From Sphingomonadaceae bacterium (GTDB lineage Bacteria; Pseudomonadota; Alphaproteobacteria; Sphingomonadales; Sphingomonadaceae), in NCBI GenBank assembly GCA_025056155.1, contig JANWWL010000005.1, forward strand, positions 248,001-312,000: a stretch of 64,000 bases of DNA. The letters are read 5' to 3'. The stretch's first letter is position 1. Each line of letters opens with the position of its first letter. The notes under the pieces are model-generated. The model did not search any database. It saw only the letters and a list, made by a program, of their open reading frames with translations, and was not told the origin of the DNA. Positions 25,434 to 34,767 of this stretch are shown piece after piece. Position numbers and translations under genes: made by a program.

Positions 25434-26617
25434 CCAGTGCCTCCGCTGGCGGGGGGCGGGCCCACGCGCACGACGCCGCGGCGCGCTTGGGCTTCGCGGT
25501 CGGCCAGGATGACCAGGTCTCCCGGGGCCAGCACGCCCTCGGCAATGGCGCTCATCTCGTCGTCCGAGGCCAGCACCTGCACCCGTCTGGGCACTGGTTC
25601 GCCGCCCGACCCCAGCACGAACACGGTGGCGGGAAAGCCCTCGGCCGCCGGAGCCGGCCCCGAACGCCGGCCTTCCTCGCGGAACCGGCGCGGATCGAAC
25701 CCTTCTGGCCGGAAGGCCAAGGCGGCGTTGGGCACCAGCAGCACGTCCTTCAGGTCGCGCACCCGGAAGCTGGCGGTGGCCGTCATGCCGGGCAACAGCA
25801 CGCCATCGGGATTGTCGACGGCGATCACCACCGTGAACGTCACCACGTTCTGCTGGGTGGTGGGGTTGAGGCGGATCTGATGCACGGTACCCGCAAACCG
25901 CCGCGTGCCGAAGGCGTCGACCGTGAAGCTCACGGGCTGGCCCACGCGCACCTTGCCGATGTCCGCTTCGGCCACGGCCGCCTCGATCTGCATGCGCCGA
26001 AGGTCGCGGGCGATCGTGAACAGCGTGGGCGTCTGGAAGCTGGCGGCCACAGTCTGGCCGACGTCCACCTGGCGGCTGATCACCACGCCGTCGACCGGCG
26101 ACCGGACGACCGAGAATTCCAGGTTGGCACGGTCTTGCGCGACCGCGGCCTCGGCCGCCTGGACGGCCGCCCGGGCAGCTCGCTCGGCCGCCACCGCCTG
26201 GTCGTAAGCTTGGGCGCTCAAGAACTGGCGGCGGACGAGTTCCTCCGCCCGTCTGCGGTTGGTGCGCGCAAGCTCGAGCTCGGCCCGCGCGCGCGCCAGG
26301 TTCGCCTCGCTCTGGGCGAGCCGCGCCCGGAACAGACGCGGATCGAGTTCCAGCAAGAGCTGGCCGGCCCGCACCCGGTCGTTGAAGTCGGCATGAAGGC
26401 GTTGGACGGTGCCCGAAACCTGCACGCCCACGTTCACCACGCCCACCGGGTTCAGTGTGCCGTTGGCCGTGATCGTCTCGGCCAGGTCCCCGCGGACAAC
26501 GGCGGCCGTCTGGAATCGCCCGGCCTCGCGCCCGGCCGCCGACAGCCGCCACCAGGCAAGGCCCCCGAGAAGCGCAAGGACGAAGAGAAGCCCCAGGAGG
26601 GACAGCGATCGGCGCAT
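25430..26617 (-). CDS. MacA/HlyD-type periplasmic adaptor (RND/ABC membrane fusion protein)
   Basis: The 395-residue product begins with one inner-membrane helix (about residues 4-26). It then has the first half-lipoyl strand (VSGTVQRLHADFNDRVRAGQLL), an alpha-helical hairpin (about 105-175) rich in Arg/Glu/Ala, the second lipoyl half (VRSPVDGVVISRQVDVGQTV) and a beta-barrel with VPNAALAFRP. The adaptor would connect the MacB-type pump to a TolC-like outer-membrane channel; no such channel gene is nearby. Its start is 143 bases from a divergent response regulator gene, so the two-component system probably controls this exporter. Confidence 0.92.
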   Translation of the reverse strand: MRRSLSLLGLLFVLALLGGLAWWRLSAAGREAGRFQTAAVVRGDLAETITANGTLNPVGVVNVGVQVSGTVQRLHADFNDRVRAGQLLLELDPRLFRARLAQSEANLARARAELELARTNRRRAEELVRRQFLSAQAYDQAVAAERAARAAVQAAEAAVAQDRANLEFSVVRSPVDGVVISRQVDVGQTVAASFQTPTLFTIARDLRRMQIEAAVAEADIGKVRVGQPVSFTVDAFGTRRFAGTVHQIRLNPTTQQNVVTFTVVIAVDNPDGVLLPGMTATASFRVRDLKDVLLVPNAALAFRPEGFDPRRFREEGRRSGPAPAAEGFPATVFVLGSGGEPVPRRVQVLASDDEMSAIAEGVLAPGDLVILADREAQARRGVVRVGPPPASGGTG

Positions 26618-26760
26618 CGCGGGGGGCTTACGCAGCTCACGGGCCGCGGTCCACGCCGCATCGGCGCCCTGCCGGCGCACGCCTGCGCGGCCCCGCCGGA
26701 TTGCGCGAACCGCCCGAGCGTGCTCAAAGAGGCAGTCAAGACAAGAATGGGTCGCAACTG

Positions 26761-27492
26761 ATGTCGCAACGAGCATCGCGAATCCTGCTGGTCGACGACG
26801 ACCCCGGGATCCGAGCGCTGGTTTCCGCCTTCCTGGGACGGGAAGGTTTCGAGGTGACGGCCGTGGACTCGACCCCACCGATGTGGGAGGCGTTGACGCG
26901 AGCGTCGGGCGAAGGCCGGCCCATCGATCTCGTCATCCTCGACCTGATGCTCCCCGGGGAGGGCGGGCTCCAGGCGTTGCGCCGCCTCCGCGCCGATGCC
27001 GAGGCACCCGCTGTCCTCGTGCTCTCGGCCATGGGCAGCGTGGCGGACCGGGTGGAGGGGCTCGAGCTCGGGGCCGACGACTATCTCCCCAAGCCGTGCA
27101 ACCCGCGCGAACTGCTCGCCCGGGTGCGGGCGGTGCTGCGACGGCGCACCGCCGGCGGCCGCCGGGAAGCGCTGGGCCTGTCGGTCTCGTTCGCCGGATT
27201 CCGGCTCGACCGCATCCGGCGCGAGCTCGTCTCGCCGGGTGGGGTGTCGGTGAGCCTTTCGGAAGGGGAGTTCCTGCTGCTCAACCACTTCATCGAGCAT
27301 CCGGGGGAGGTGCTCTCGCGCGAAACCCTGCTCGAACTGTCGGGCCAGTCCGACAATGGCGACCGCGCCATCGACGTGCAGGTCAGCCGTCTGCGGCGCA
27401 AGCTGGCCTGCGACTCGCCGGCGGGCGCCGACCTGATCCGCACGGTGCGCAACGGGGGCTACATGATGAAGGCCGAGGTGCGCCCCCTGTGA
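26761..27492 (+). CDS. OmpR/PhoB-family response regulator
   Basis: A 243-residue regulator with a receiver domain (acidic pocket VDDDP, phospho-accepting Asp61 in LVILDLMLP, Lys111 in DDYLPKP) and a C-terminal winged helix (SEGEFLLLNHFIEHPGEVLSRETLL, DRAIDVQVSRLRRKL, IRTVRNGGYMM). ATG 26761 was chosen at the start of the receiver strand; an earlier ATG at 26749 hits a stop. It is followed 10 bases later by its kinase gene and is divergent from the MacA-like adaptor gene, which is therefore the best candidate target. The stimulus cannot be read from sequence, but envelope or antimicrobial stress is typical of this arrangement. Confidence 0.94.
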   Translation: MSQRASRILLVDDDPGIRALVSAFLGREGFEVTAVDSTPPMWEALTRASGEGRPIDLVILDLMLPGEGGLQALRRLRADAEAPAVLVLSAMGSVADRVEGLELGADDYLPKPCNPRELLARVRAVLRRRTAGGRREALGLSVSFAGFRLDRIRRELVSPGGVSVSLSEGEFLLLNHFIEHPGEVLSRETLLELSGQSDNGDRAIDVQVSRLRRKLACDSPAGADLIRTVRNGGYMMKAEVRPL

Positions 27493-27502
27493 GACCCGGC
27501 GG

Positions 27503-28924
27503 GTGAGCCGGATCGAACTCCGCCGTTTCGGGTTCCGGCGGCTTGGCCGGCCGGGCCTGTTCGGCGCCATCTTCGGCATCGTCCTCCTCAGCCTGGTCGT
27601 CTCGCAGGCAGTGGCGGCCGGCCTTCTGGCGCTGATCCGGCCACCGCCGCCAGCGGCCATGTCGCTCTCCCGCGTCGCCATCGAGATCGCTGCGGGGGCG
27701 CGGCGGGGCCGGCTGGACCAGCACCTGGCCGAACGGCCTCCGCGCGGCGATCCGTCGCCCGCCGCCCGCTATGCCGCCCGGTGGTTGGCGGATCGCCTGG
27801 GCGTGCGGCCGGAGGACATCCGGGTCGAGACGGCGCGCATGCAGCGGGGGCGGATCATTCTGGTCGACGTGGGCTCCGAACAGGGCGGGCCGCCCCGGCT
27901 CGAGCCGACGCTGGTGGGGGAGTTCCGCGTGGCGATTCGCGAGCCCGATGGCCGCTGGCGGTCGTGGAGCCCGCGGGGCGAGGAGGTGTTCGGCCGGGTC
28001 GAGCAGCGCTTCATCGTGCTGTTCCTGGTGGGTGCGCTCATCATGCTGCCCGTGGCCCTGTTGCTGTCGCGCGCGCTGGCCCGGCCCTTCGCCCAACTGG
28101 CGGATGCCGCCGATCGGCTGGGCCGGGATCCGTCGTATCCCGTGGCGCCGATCCGCGGCCCGCCCGAGGCCGAGCGGGCAGGCCGGGCGCTCATCGACAT
28201 GGCCCGCCGACTGGAAGCGCACGTGGCCGACCGCATGCAGATGGTGGGGGCTCTGGCCCACGACCTGCGCACGCCGCTCACCCGGCTTGCCTTCCGGGCC
28301 GAAGGGCTGCCCGAGCCCCAGCGCCGCGAGTTCGCCGCCGACATCGCCGAGATGGAGGGCATGATTGGCGATACGCTCGCGCTCGTGCGGGGCGTCGCCC
28401 GGGTGGGCCCCCGGGTGCGCCTCGAGCTCGTCTCGCTCGTCGAGCGGATCGCTGAGGACCTGTCGCTCACAGGGCGGGAGGTGACGGTGGAAGGCTCGGG
28501 CCCGCTGGTGATCGAGGGCGACCCGTCGGCCCTTCGGCGGCTTCTGACGAACCTGATCGAGAATGCGCTGACCTACGGCGGCTCGGCCGAAGTGCGGGCC
28601 AGGCGCGAGGGTGCTGCGGCCGTCGTCGACGTCTTGGACCGCGGGCCAGGCCTTTCGGAGCCTGACCTTGCGCGTGCCTTCGAGCCCTTCTTCCGCGCCG
28701 AGCCGTCGCGCAGCCGCCACACGGGCGGCATGGGTCTCGGGCTCAGCTACGCCCGGATGGCCGCCGAAGCGCATGGCGGAACCATCACCCTCCTCAACCG
28801 CGCCGGCGGAGGCCTGTGCGCCCGCGTGCGCCTGCCGCTGGCACGGGACGCACCGTCTCTGGAACAACCGGCCGGTCAACCGCGGACGAGCGCCACTTCG
28901 ACCGCCGACCAGAGTGCGGCATAG
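27503..28924 (+). CDS. Membrane sensor histidine kinase (EnvZ-type)
   Basis: The 473-residue kinase has two membrane helices (about residues 18-45 and 170-193) bracketing a periplasmic domain of about 120 residues, then a HAMP linker (RALARPFAQLADAADRLGRD). The HisKA helix carries His253 in ALAHDLRTPLTRL, and the HATPase domain has N box NLIENALTYGG, G1 DRGPGL and the HTGGMGLGLSYARMAAEAHGG lid. The phospho-histidine and ATP motifs are complete, so it should be active. GTG 27503 follows its response regulator. The last 49 bases overlap the convergent ParA gene, and the C-terminal tail after RLPLARD is probably disordered. Confidence 0.94.
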   Translation: MSRIELRRFGFRRLGRPGLFGAIFGIVLLSLVVSQAVAAGLLALIRPPPPAAMSLSRVAIEIAAGARRGRLDQHLAERPPRGDPSPAARYAARWLADRLGVRPEDIRVETARMQRGRIILVDVGSEQGGPPRLEPTLVGEFRVAIREPDGRWRSWSPRGEEVFGRVEQRFIVLFLVGALIMLPVALLLSRALARPFAQLADAADRLGRDPSYPVAPIRGPPEAERAGRALIDMARRLEAHVADRMQMVGALAHDLRTPLTRLAFRAEGLPEPQRREFAADIAEMEGMIGDTLALVRGVARVGPRVRLELVSLVERIAEDLSLTGREVTVEGSGPLVIEGDPSALRRLLTNLIENALTYGGSAEVRARREGAAAVVDVLDRGPGLSEPDLARAFEPFFRAEPSRSRHTGGMGLGLSYARMAAEAHGGTITLLNRAGGGLCARVRLPLARDAPSLEQPAGQPRTSATSTADQSAA

Positions 28925-29604
28925 GCGCGCGCGACCGGCGAGCGGGGCGCCAAGGCTCCCAGTGGGCGCCGAGCCTCGGCCATCGCCTCGACGAGGGCGC
29001 TCGCCGGAACGACGGCTCGGTGCGGGGCGGTGTCGAGGGCGGCGCGATGCAGGCGCCGGCGCCGGTCGGCCAGGCTCCAGAAGGCGAGGACGGGTGGGGC
29101 TTCGTCGCCCAGCCGGGCAAGCTCGGCCTCCAGCTGTTCCAGGGCGCGAACCGACAGGGGCGAGGGGATGACGGGCACCACCACCAGGTCGACTGCCCGG
29201 AACACGCGGGTGGCGAGCTCCGACAGGCCGGGGGGGCAGTCGAGGATGACCCGGTCGTAGTCGGCCGCGAGGGCCTTGAGGTGCCGCCGAAGGGGCTGCC
29301 CGCCCGCGCGGGCCAGGTCGCCCTCCACCCGGCGCAGGCTGCGGTCGGCGGGCAGAAGGTCGAGCCCCGCCCATTCCGAGGGCACGATGAGGTCCAGGGG
29401 CGAGCCGTCGCCGGTAAGGCCAGCGCGGGCCTTCACCCGGCCCACCGGCGCCCCCCGAACCAGGAAGGTGGCCCCGCCCTGGGCGTCGAGGTCCCACAGC
29501 AGGGTGCGCCGCCCGCCGGCCGTGGCCGCGACGTGGGCGAGGTTCACGGCCGCCGTCGACTTGCCCACCCCGCCCTTCAGGCTGAAGAGGGCCAGCGACT
29601 TCAC
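28876..29604 (-). CDS. ParA/MinD-family P-loop ATPase
   Basis: A 242-residue ATPase with the deviant Walker A KGGVGKST near the N-terminus, the switch [10 protein letters not shown] and the Walker B-like [13 protein letters not shown]. Such proteins bind DNA or membrane as ATP dimers and position chromosomes, plasmids or protein clusters. There is no ParB gene nearby and no N-terminal helix-turn-helix, so this looks like an orphan of the short soluble type rather than the chromosomal ParA. Its ATG overlaps the merR stop, placing it at the end of the rpmF-plsX-fabH-ihfA-merR operon. Its 3-prime end overlaps the kinase gene by 49 bases. Its cargo is unknown. Confidence 0.88.
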   Translation of the reverse strand: MKSLALFSLKGGVGKSTAAVNLAHVAATAGGRRTLLWDLDAQGGATFLVRGAPVGRVKARAGLTGDGSPLDLIVPSEWAGLDLLPADRSLRRVEGDLARAGGQPLRRHLKALAADYDRVILDCPPGLSELATRVFRAVDLVVVPVIPSPLSVRALEQLEAELARLGDEAPPVLAFWSLADRRRRLHRAALDTAPHRAVVPASALVEAMAEARRPLGALAPRSPVARAYAALWSAVEVALVRG

Positions 29605-30005
29605 GAGGTCATCCCGCCGCCCGGCGGGTCGAGGGCGGCGGCGAGCCGGTCGCGCAAGACGGCCAGCCGCCCGACGACGCTGGCCGGATCGTCACCCGCC
29701 CAGGGCGGTGCGCCCTCTCGCGCGGCGAGCAGCGCCTTCACGCCGTGGCGGCGCAGCAGGGCCTGGACCCCCTTCACGGTGTAGCCCTCGACGTGCAACA
29801 GCCGGTGAAGGAGCCGGCAGAGGGCCACGTCCTCGAGTCGATAGTACCGGCGGTTGCCGCCGCGCTTGAGTGGGCGGAGTTCGGGAAATCGGGTCTCCCA
29901 GAAGCGCAGCACGTGTTGCGGCACCCCGAGCTCGGCCGACACCTCGCTGATGGTGCGGAAGGCGCCCGGTGCCTTGGACGTCCCGCCGCCCGCGTCCTCA
30001 TCCAT
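29601..30005 (-). CDS. MerR-family transcriptional regulator
   Basis: A 134-residue protein with a MerR-type winged helix ([44 protein letters not shown]) and a short C-terminal region ([14 protein letters not shown]). It lacks a metal- or drug-binding domain, as is usual for the merR gene that sits downstream of ihfA in alphaproteobacteria. ATG 30005 overlaps the end of ihfA by eight bases, and its stop overlaps the ParA start. Its target is not known; the fixed link to ihfA and fabH suggests a conserved but uncharacterised role. Confidence 0.9.
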   Translation of the reverse strand: MDEDAGGGTSKAPGAFRTISEVSAELGVPQHVLRFWETRFPELRPLKRGGNRRYYRLEDVALCRLLHRLLHVEGYTVKGVQALLRRHGVKALLAAREGAPPWAGDDPASVVGRLAVLRDRLAAALDPPGGGMTS

Positions 30006-30306
30006 TGATGCGCTGGCGCAGGATCTGGCTGGGGCGGAAGCTCAAGGACGTGCGGGGCGCGATGGGCACCACGACGCCGGTCTTGGGGTTGCGCCCGACC
30101 CGCTGACCCTTGCGGCGCAGCACGAAGCTGCCGAAGCTCGAAAGCTTGACGTTCTCGCCGCGCACCAGGGCGTCGGCCATCAGGTCCAGCACCTGCTCGA
30201 CGAGGGCAGCCGATTCCGCGCGCGACAGGCCGATCTCGAAATGCAGACGTTCCGCAAGATCGGCCCGCGTCAGCGTTCGGCCGAGACCTTTCCGTGCGTC
30301 CGTCAT
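29998..30306 (-). CDS. ihfA: Integration host factor subunit alpha
   Basis: A 102-residue HU/IHF-family DNA-bending protein. The dimer core is [21 protein letters not shown], followed by [25 protein letters not shown], with the conserved RNPKTG tip that inserts proline into the minor groove, and the C-terminal helix [12 protein letters not shown]. The longer C-terminus, the fabH-ihfA-merR context and the N-terminal LTRADL point to the alpha subunit. It pairs with IhfB (not in this window) to bend DNA at promoters, including sigma-54 ones. A GGAGGG ribosome site precedes the ATG. Confidence 0.95.
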   Translation of the reverse strand: MTDARKGLGRTLTRADLAERLHFEIGLSRAESAALVEQVLDLMADALVRGENVKLSSFGSFVLRRKGQRVGRNPKTGVVVPIAPRTSLSFRPSQILRQRING

Positions 30307-30373
30307 CGCCCCCTCCGTTCCCGCGCGCCCTGGCTTAGCGGGCTGGGTGGCGCCGGGGAAGCCGCGAACCTGT

Positions 30374-31342
30374 TCAGATGCGCAGGAGGACGGCCCCCCA
30401 CGTGAAGCCGCCGCCCATGGCTTCCAGAAGGCAGAGCTGGCCGGGCCGGATGCGGCCGTCGCGGATCCCCTGGTCGAGGGCCAGGGGCACCGAAGCGGCC
30501 GAGGTGTTGGCGTGCTCGTCGACCGTGACGATCACCCGCTCCATCGGAAGCCCCAGCTTGCGGGCCGTGGCTTCGATGATGCGCCGGTTGGCCTGGTGCG
30601 GTACCAGCCAGTCGATGTCGGCGACGCTGACCCCGGCCAGGATCGCCGTTTCGTGCACGATGTCGGCCAGGTTCACGACGGCGTGGCGGAACACCTCGCG
30701 CCCCTGCATCCTGAGCCGCCCGACCGTGCCGGTGGTGCCCGGCCCGCCGTCCACGTACAATAGGTCGCCGTAGCGGCCGTCGGCCCTGAGGCGCGCGGCC
30801 AGGATGCCGCGGCCCTGGGCCTCGGCGGGTTCCATCGCCTCGAGCACGACGGCACCCGCGCCGTCCCCGAACAGCACCGCGGTGGCCCGATCGTCCCAGT
30901 CGAGGATCCGGCTGAAGAGTTCCGCCCCGATCACGAGCGCCCGGCGATACGCCGCGGTCCGCAGCAGGGAGTCCGCGACCGCCAGGGCGTAGACGAAGCC
31001 CGAACAGACGGCCTGCAGGTCGAAGGCCGCCCCGCCCGTGATGCCCAGGCGGGCCTGCACGGCGGTGGCGGTCGCGGGAAAGGTGCGATCGGGAGTGGAG
31101 GTCGCAACCACCACCAGGTCGATCGCCTGGGCGGGCGTGCCGGCGGCCACCAGCGCGGCCTGCGCGGCGGCAACCGCGAGGTCCGACGTGCACATCCCGG
31201 GGGGGGCCAGGTGGCGGGCGCGGATGCCCGTGCGCTCCACGATCCACGCATCCGAAGTGGCCAGCCGTGCCGCGAGCTCGTCGTTGGTCACGCGCCGTGG
31301 CGGCAGGGCTCCGCCCGTGCCCCGCAGGACGGCGACCGGCAC
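30374..31342 (-). CDS. fabH: Beta-ketoacyl-ACP synthase III
   Basis: FabH starts fatty acid synthesis by condensing acetyl-CoA with malonyl-ACP. The 322-residue product has the full thiolase-fold catalytic triad: Cys113 in [12 protein letters not shown], His249 in [11 protein letters not shown] and Asn279 in [11 protein letters not shown]. Also present are ERTGIRARH near the N-terminus and [17 protein letters not shown] at the C-terminus. The start is GTG 31342, five bases after the plsX stop, and ihfA follows after 67 bases. Length and motifs are typical of the family. Confidence 0.97.
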   Translation of the reverse strand: MPVAVLRGTGGALPPRRVTNDELAARLATSDAWIVERTGIRARHLAPPGMCTSDLAVAAAQAALVAAGTPAQAIDLVVVATSTPDRTFPATATAVQARLGITGGAAFDLQAVCSGFVYALAVADSLLRTAAYRRALVIGAELFSRILDWDDRATAVLFGDGAGAVVLEAMEPAEAQGRGILAARLRADGRYGDLLYVDGGPGTTGTVGRLRMQGREVFRHAVVNLADIVHETAILAGVSVADIDWLVPHQANRRIIEATARKLGLPMERVIVTVDEHANTSAASVPLALDQGIRDGRIRPGQLCLLEAMGGGFTWGAVLLRI

Positions 31343-31347
31343 GCGCC

Positions 31348-32409
31348 TTACGCCGCCGAAGCGGCGCCCGCGGGCGGCACACTGCCCGGCAGGTGAGCGC
31401 GGAAATTGGTCATGTCGGCCGCGATGCGGCGCAGGATGTCGTCGGCCACCAGGTCACGGGCCACGCACACGGCGTTGGCGAACCCCTTCACGTTGGCGGC
31501 CCCGTGGCTTTTCACCACTACCCCGTTCAAGCCCAGGAACACCGCCCCGTTGTGGTTGTTGGGGTCCAGATGCTCCTTCAGCGCGCGCAGCGCCGGCCGG
31601 GACAACAAATAGCCCAGCCGGTTGCGCCACGAGGAGCGGAAGGCTCGGGCGAGGAGGGCCGTCACCAGGTTGGCGGTGCCTTCCGCGGTCTTGAGCGCGA
31701 TGTTGCCCGAAAAACCGTCGGTGACGATCACGTCCACCTCGCCCTTGGCGAGGCCATGGCCCTCGGTGAAGCCTCGGAATTCGAACGGCAGGTCGACGGC
31801 CGCCTGGCGCAGCAACGCGGCCGCCGCCTGGATCTCGCCCGTGCCCTTCATGTCCTCCACGCCGATGTTGAGGAGCGCCACGCTGGGTCGCGACAGACCC
31901 AGCACCGAGCGCGCGAAGGCCGCCCCCATCACGGCGAACTGCACCAGGTTGAGCGCGTCGCACTCGGCGTTGGCCCCAAGGTCCAGCACTACCGAATCGC
32001 TGCGCAGCGTGGGCATCAGCGCGACGAGGGCGGGCCGGTCGATGGCGGGAAGCGTGCGCAGCGTGAACTTGGCCATCGCCATCAGCGCGCCGGTGTTGCC
32101 GGCCGACACCGCGGCGGCCGCTTCGCCCGATCGTACCGCTTCGATCGCCAGGCCCATCGACGACGAACGCGCCCGGCGCACCGCCTGGGAAGGCCGGTCC
32201 GACCCCGACACCACGCCGTCGACGTGCACCACCTCGCTCTCGGCCCGCACGCGCGGCGCGCTCGCCAGCGCCGCCTGGATGTCGTCCGCCCGCCCGTACA
32301 GGCGGAACCGCAGCTCGGGATACCGCTCGCGCGCCAGTTCGGCGCCGCGAATCACGACCTCGGGGCCGTGATCCCCACCCATGCAGTCCAGGGCGATGAC
32401 TCGCGCCAC
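31348..32409 (-). CDS. plsX: Phosphate acyltransferase PlsX
   Basis: PlsX makes acyl-phosphate from acyl-ACP, the first step of the PlsX-PlsY phospholipid pathway. The 353-residue product opens with [18 protein letters not shown] and contains [78 protein letters not shown] and [13 protein letters not shown], all diagnostic. GTG start 32409 lies 72 bases after rpmF; fabH follows directly. The adjacency couples membrane lipid output to fatty acid initiation. Confidence 0.97.
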   Translation of the reverse strand: MARVIALDCMGGDHGPEVVIRGAELARERYPELRFRLYGRADDIQAALASAPRVRAESEVVHVDGVVSGSDRPSQAVRRARSSSMGLAIEAVRSGEAAAAVSAGNTGALMAMAKFTLRTLPAIDRPALVALMPTLRSDSVVLDLGANAECDALNLVQFAVMGAAFARSVLGLSRPSVALLNIGVEDMKGTGEIQAAAALLRQAAVDLPFEFRGFTEGHGLAKGEVDVIVTDGFSGNIALKTAEGTANLVTALLARAFRSSWRNRLGYLLSRPALRALKEHLDPNNHNGAVFLGLNGVVVKSHGAANVKGFANAVCVARDLVADDILRRIAADMTNFRAHLPGSVPPAGAASAA

Positions 32410-32481
32410 GCGCCCGCCGCTAGGCGCCGAGGGCGTCGCGCCCGCGACCCCAAGTGCCGCCGACCGGCATCGGGCCCGCCG

Positions 32482-32664
32482 TCAGGATTCGGCCTTCGCG
32501 ATCACCTCGCGGCCGTCGTAAAAGCCGCAGGCGGGACAGACGTGGTGCGGCAGCTTGAGCTCGCCGCAGTTCGAGCACTCCACGACCGTCACAGGACGCA
32601 GGGCATGGTGGCTGCGGCGCATGTTCCGCCGCGAGGGCGAGACCTTCTTCTTGGGAACGGCCAT
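32482..32664 (-). CDS. rpmF: 50S ribosomal protein L32
   Basis: A 60-residue basic protein starting [19 protein letters not shown], with a Cys4 zinc ribbon (CSNCGEL and [12 protein letters not shown]). It is a C+ (zinc-binding) form of L32. It is first in the operon rpmF-plsX-fabH-ihfA-merR-parA, which is conserved in many bacteria and ties lipid synthesis to ribosome production. Confidence 0.97.
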   Translation of the reverse strand: MAVPKKKVSPSRRNMRRSHHALRPVTVVECSNCGELKLPHHVCPACGFYDGREVIAKAES

Positions 32665-32753
32665 CGGGCGCCTTCCTCAACTGCTGTGGAGCCGCGGCAC
32701 GGCTCGGGGTCGACGGCCCGGGCAGGGATCCGTCTGGTGAAATCCGCCACCGG

Positions 32754-32781
32754 CTCATAATCCATCCGCTACACGATACAA
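32754..32781 (-). promoter_or_regulatory. Possible promoter of the rpmF operon
   Basis: On the minus strand TTGTAT (32776-32781) and TATGAG (32754-32759) are 16 bases apart, about 90 bases upstream of the rpmF start. The area is visibly less GC-rich than its surroundings. The -10 hexamer is poor, so this is only a candidate. Confidence 0.3.
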
Positions 32782-32854
32782 GGCCACCGGCAAGCGGCCC
32801 GAATTCGCCCGGAGGAATCGTGCGCCCCAAGTCCCATGCCGCCCCCCGCCCGCC

Positions 32855-33922
32855 GTGCCCCAGGTGATCCCGGCCATCGTGGGCCTGGCCGGCCCCAGCC
32901 CGACCGACGAGGAGCGTCGGCTCTTCGCCCGACTTCGTCCGGCGGGGTTCATCCTGTTCGCGCGCAACCTCGAAGAGCCGGACCAGGTCCGCGCCTTGAC
33001 CGCCGAACTCAGGGCGCTCGCCGGCCGAGACCGCGTGCCCATCCTGATCGATCAGGAAGGCGGCCGCGTGGCCCGCCTCGCCCCACCCCGTTGGCCCGCC
33101 TTCCCGCCCGCGGCGCGCTTCGGCGCCGCCTATGCCGCGGCCCCGGCGACCGCGATGGCGGCCGCGCGGGCCAACGCCCAGGCCATCGGCACCCTGCTGA
33201 CCGGGCTCGGCATCACAGTGAACTGCCTGCCCGTGCTCGACGTGCCCCAGGAGGGCGCGCACGACGTGATCGGTGACCGGGCCTTCGCCACCGACCCGCT
33301 GGCGGTGGCGGCCCTGGGCCGAGCGGTGCTCGATGGCCTCCAGGCCGCGGGTGTGGTGGGCGTGATAAAGCACGTGCCGGGCCACGGCCGGGCGACGGCC
33401 GACAGCCACGTCGAGCTGCCCATCGTGTCCGCACCCGAGGCCGCGCTCGAGACCGATCTGTTGCCGTTCCATCGATTGCGCGATGCGCCCATGGCGATGA
33501 CGGCCCACGTGCTCTACCCGGCGTGGGACGCCGAGCGCTCGGCCTCCGTTTCGCCCACGATCCTCTCCCGCATCGTGCGCGGGCGGATCGGCTTTGCGGG
33601 TCTGCTTGTTTCGGACGATATCGGCATGCAGGCCCTGGCCCAGGGCCCCGACGGCGCGACCCTCGCCGCCCGCGCCCGCGCCGTGGTGGCGGCGGGCTGC
33701 GACCTTGCGCTCCACTGCTCGGGCGACGTGGCCGAGGCGCGCGAAGTGCTGGAGGCCCTGCCGCCGATGTCCGAGGAGACCTGGCGAAGGCTCGCGGCCG
33801 CCATGGCCTGGGCGCAGGGGCCCGCCCGTTGGCGCACCGACGATCCCCCGGGGTCGCCGCCGACGCTCGCCGAACTCCTCGATCGGCGCGACCGGCTGCT
33901 CGCGGAAGTGGGCCTCGCATGA
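32855..33922 (+). CDS. nagZ: Beta-N-acetylhexosaminidase NagZ
   Basis: NagZ removes GlcNAc from anhydro-muropeptides in the cytoplasm during peptidoglycan recycling. The 355-residue GH3 enzyme has IDQEGGRVARL, the flexible catalytic loop KHVPGHGRATADSHVELP with the Asp-His dyad, and the nucleophile region LLVSDDIGMQAL. GTG 32855 was chosen as the start just before the first strand (VIPAIVGLAGP). Its stop overlaps the scpA ATG. An AmpD-type amidase at 57113 could act in the same recycling route. Confidence 0.95.
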   Translation: MPQVIPAIVGLAGPSPTDEERRLFARLRPAGFILFARNLEEPDQVRALTAELRALAGRDRVPILIDQEGGRVARLAPPRWPAFPPAARFGAAYAAAPATAMAAARANAQAIGTLLTGLGITVNCLPVLDVPQEGAHDVIGDRAFATDPLAVAALGRAVLDGLQAAGVVGVIKHVPGHGRATADSHVELPIVSAPEAALETDLLPFHRLRDAPMAMTAHVLYPAWDAERSASVSPTILSRIVRGRIGFAGLLVSDDIGMQALAQGPDGATLAARARAVVAAGCDLALHCSGDVAEAREVLEALPPMSEETWRRLAAAMAWAQGPARWRTDDPPGSPPTLAELLDRRDRLLAEVGLA

Positions 33923-34767
33923 CGGGCACCGCGTCCCCCGAGCCGCCGTCGGCCCGGCCGGGCGGCGACGACGGGCCGGGCGCACGACACGGGGGTGCCG
34001 ACGCGGCCGCCATGCCCGACCGGCCGGCGGCGCCCACCGCACAGTCCGACCCCGTGCTCTACGTACGGCTTGCCACATGGGAAGGCCCGCTCGACCTGCT
34101 GTTGGCCCTGGCCCGGGCCCGCCGTGTCGACCTCAAGACCATCCCCATCCTGCCGCTCGTCGACCAGTACCTCGCCTTCATCGAGCAGGCCCGGCGGTTG
34201 CGCCTCGAGCTCAAGGCCGATCATCTCGTGATGGCGGCCTGGCTCGCCTACCTGAAATCGGCGCTGCTGCTGCCCAACCGGCCGGCCGACGCGCCCGATG
34301 CCGAGGCCATGGCCGCACGGCTGCGCTGGCGGCTGGAGCGGCTGGCGGCCATGCGCGAGGCCGCGCGGGCCCTGGCAGCCCGCCCGCTCCTGGGCCGCGA
34401 CGTGTTCCTGCGGGGAAAGCCGGAAGGCCTGCGGCGGGTCCGCGACGTGCGGCTCGAGGCCAGCCTGTTCGACCTGCTGTCGGCCTATGGCGCCCTCGCC
34501 CGCCGGCGGCGGCCGGCGTGGCAGCCGCCCCGCCGGGCGGTCATGATGAGCGTGGAGGAGGCCATCGAGCGGCTCACGCGCCTCTTGGGCCACGGGCCAG
34601 GCTGGCACGAGCTGGCGGCCCTCGTGCCGCCGACGGAGGATCCCTTCCGCAAGGCCACGGGTCTGGCGGCTGGCATCGCCGCCGCCCTGGAACTTGCGCG
34701 GCTGGGCCGCGCCGAGCTCCGTCAGGACGCGCCCTTCGCGCCCCTCTGGCTGCGCGCTCGGGCCTGA
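33919..34767 (+). CDS. scpA: Segregation and condensation protein A
   Basis: ScpA is the kleisin that bridges SMC heads in bacterial condensin. The 282-residue product has a disordered, glycine/proline-rich first 45 residues, then the conserved WEGPLDLLLALARARRVDLK, IPILPLVDQYLAFIEQAR and LKADHLVMAAWLAYLKSALLLP helices. A C-terminal winged helix begins near VMMSVEEAIERL. ATG overlaps the nagZ stop. In most alphaproteobacteria scpB and tatABC follow; here the end of scpA overlaps a convergent metC gene by 46 bases and scpB is absent from the window. Confidence 0.93.
   Translation: MTGTASPEPPSARPGGDDGPGARHGGADAAAMPDRPAAPTAQSDPVLYVRLATWEGPLDLLLALARARRVDLKTIPILPLVDQYLAFIEQARRLRLELKADHLVMAAWLAYLKSALLLPNRPADAPDAEAMAARLRWRLERLAAMREAARALAARPLLGRDVFLRGKPEGLRRVRDVRLEASLFDLLSAYGALARRRRPAWQPPRRAVMMSVEEAIERLTRLLGHGPGWHELAALVPPTEDPFRKATGLAAGIAAALELARLGRAELRQDAPFAPLWLRARA

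Noticed and set aside
32754-32790. A tRNA-Met-like CTCATAATCC anticodon-loop sequence
   Set aside because: No matching acceptor or T-arm could be folded around it.
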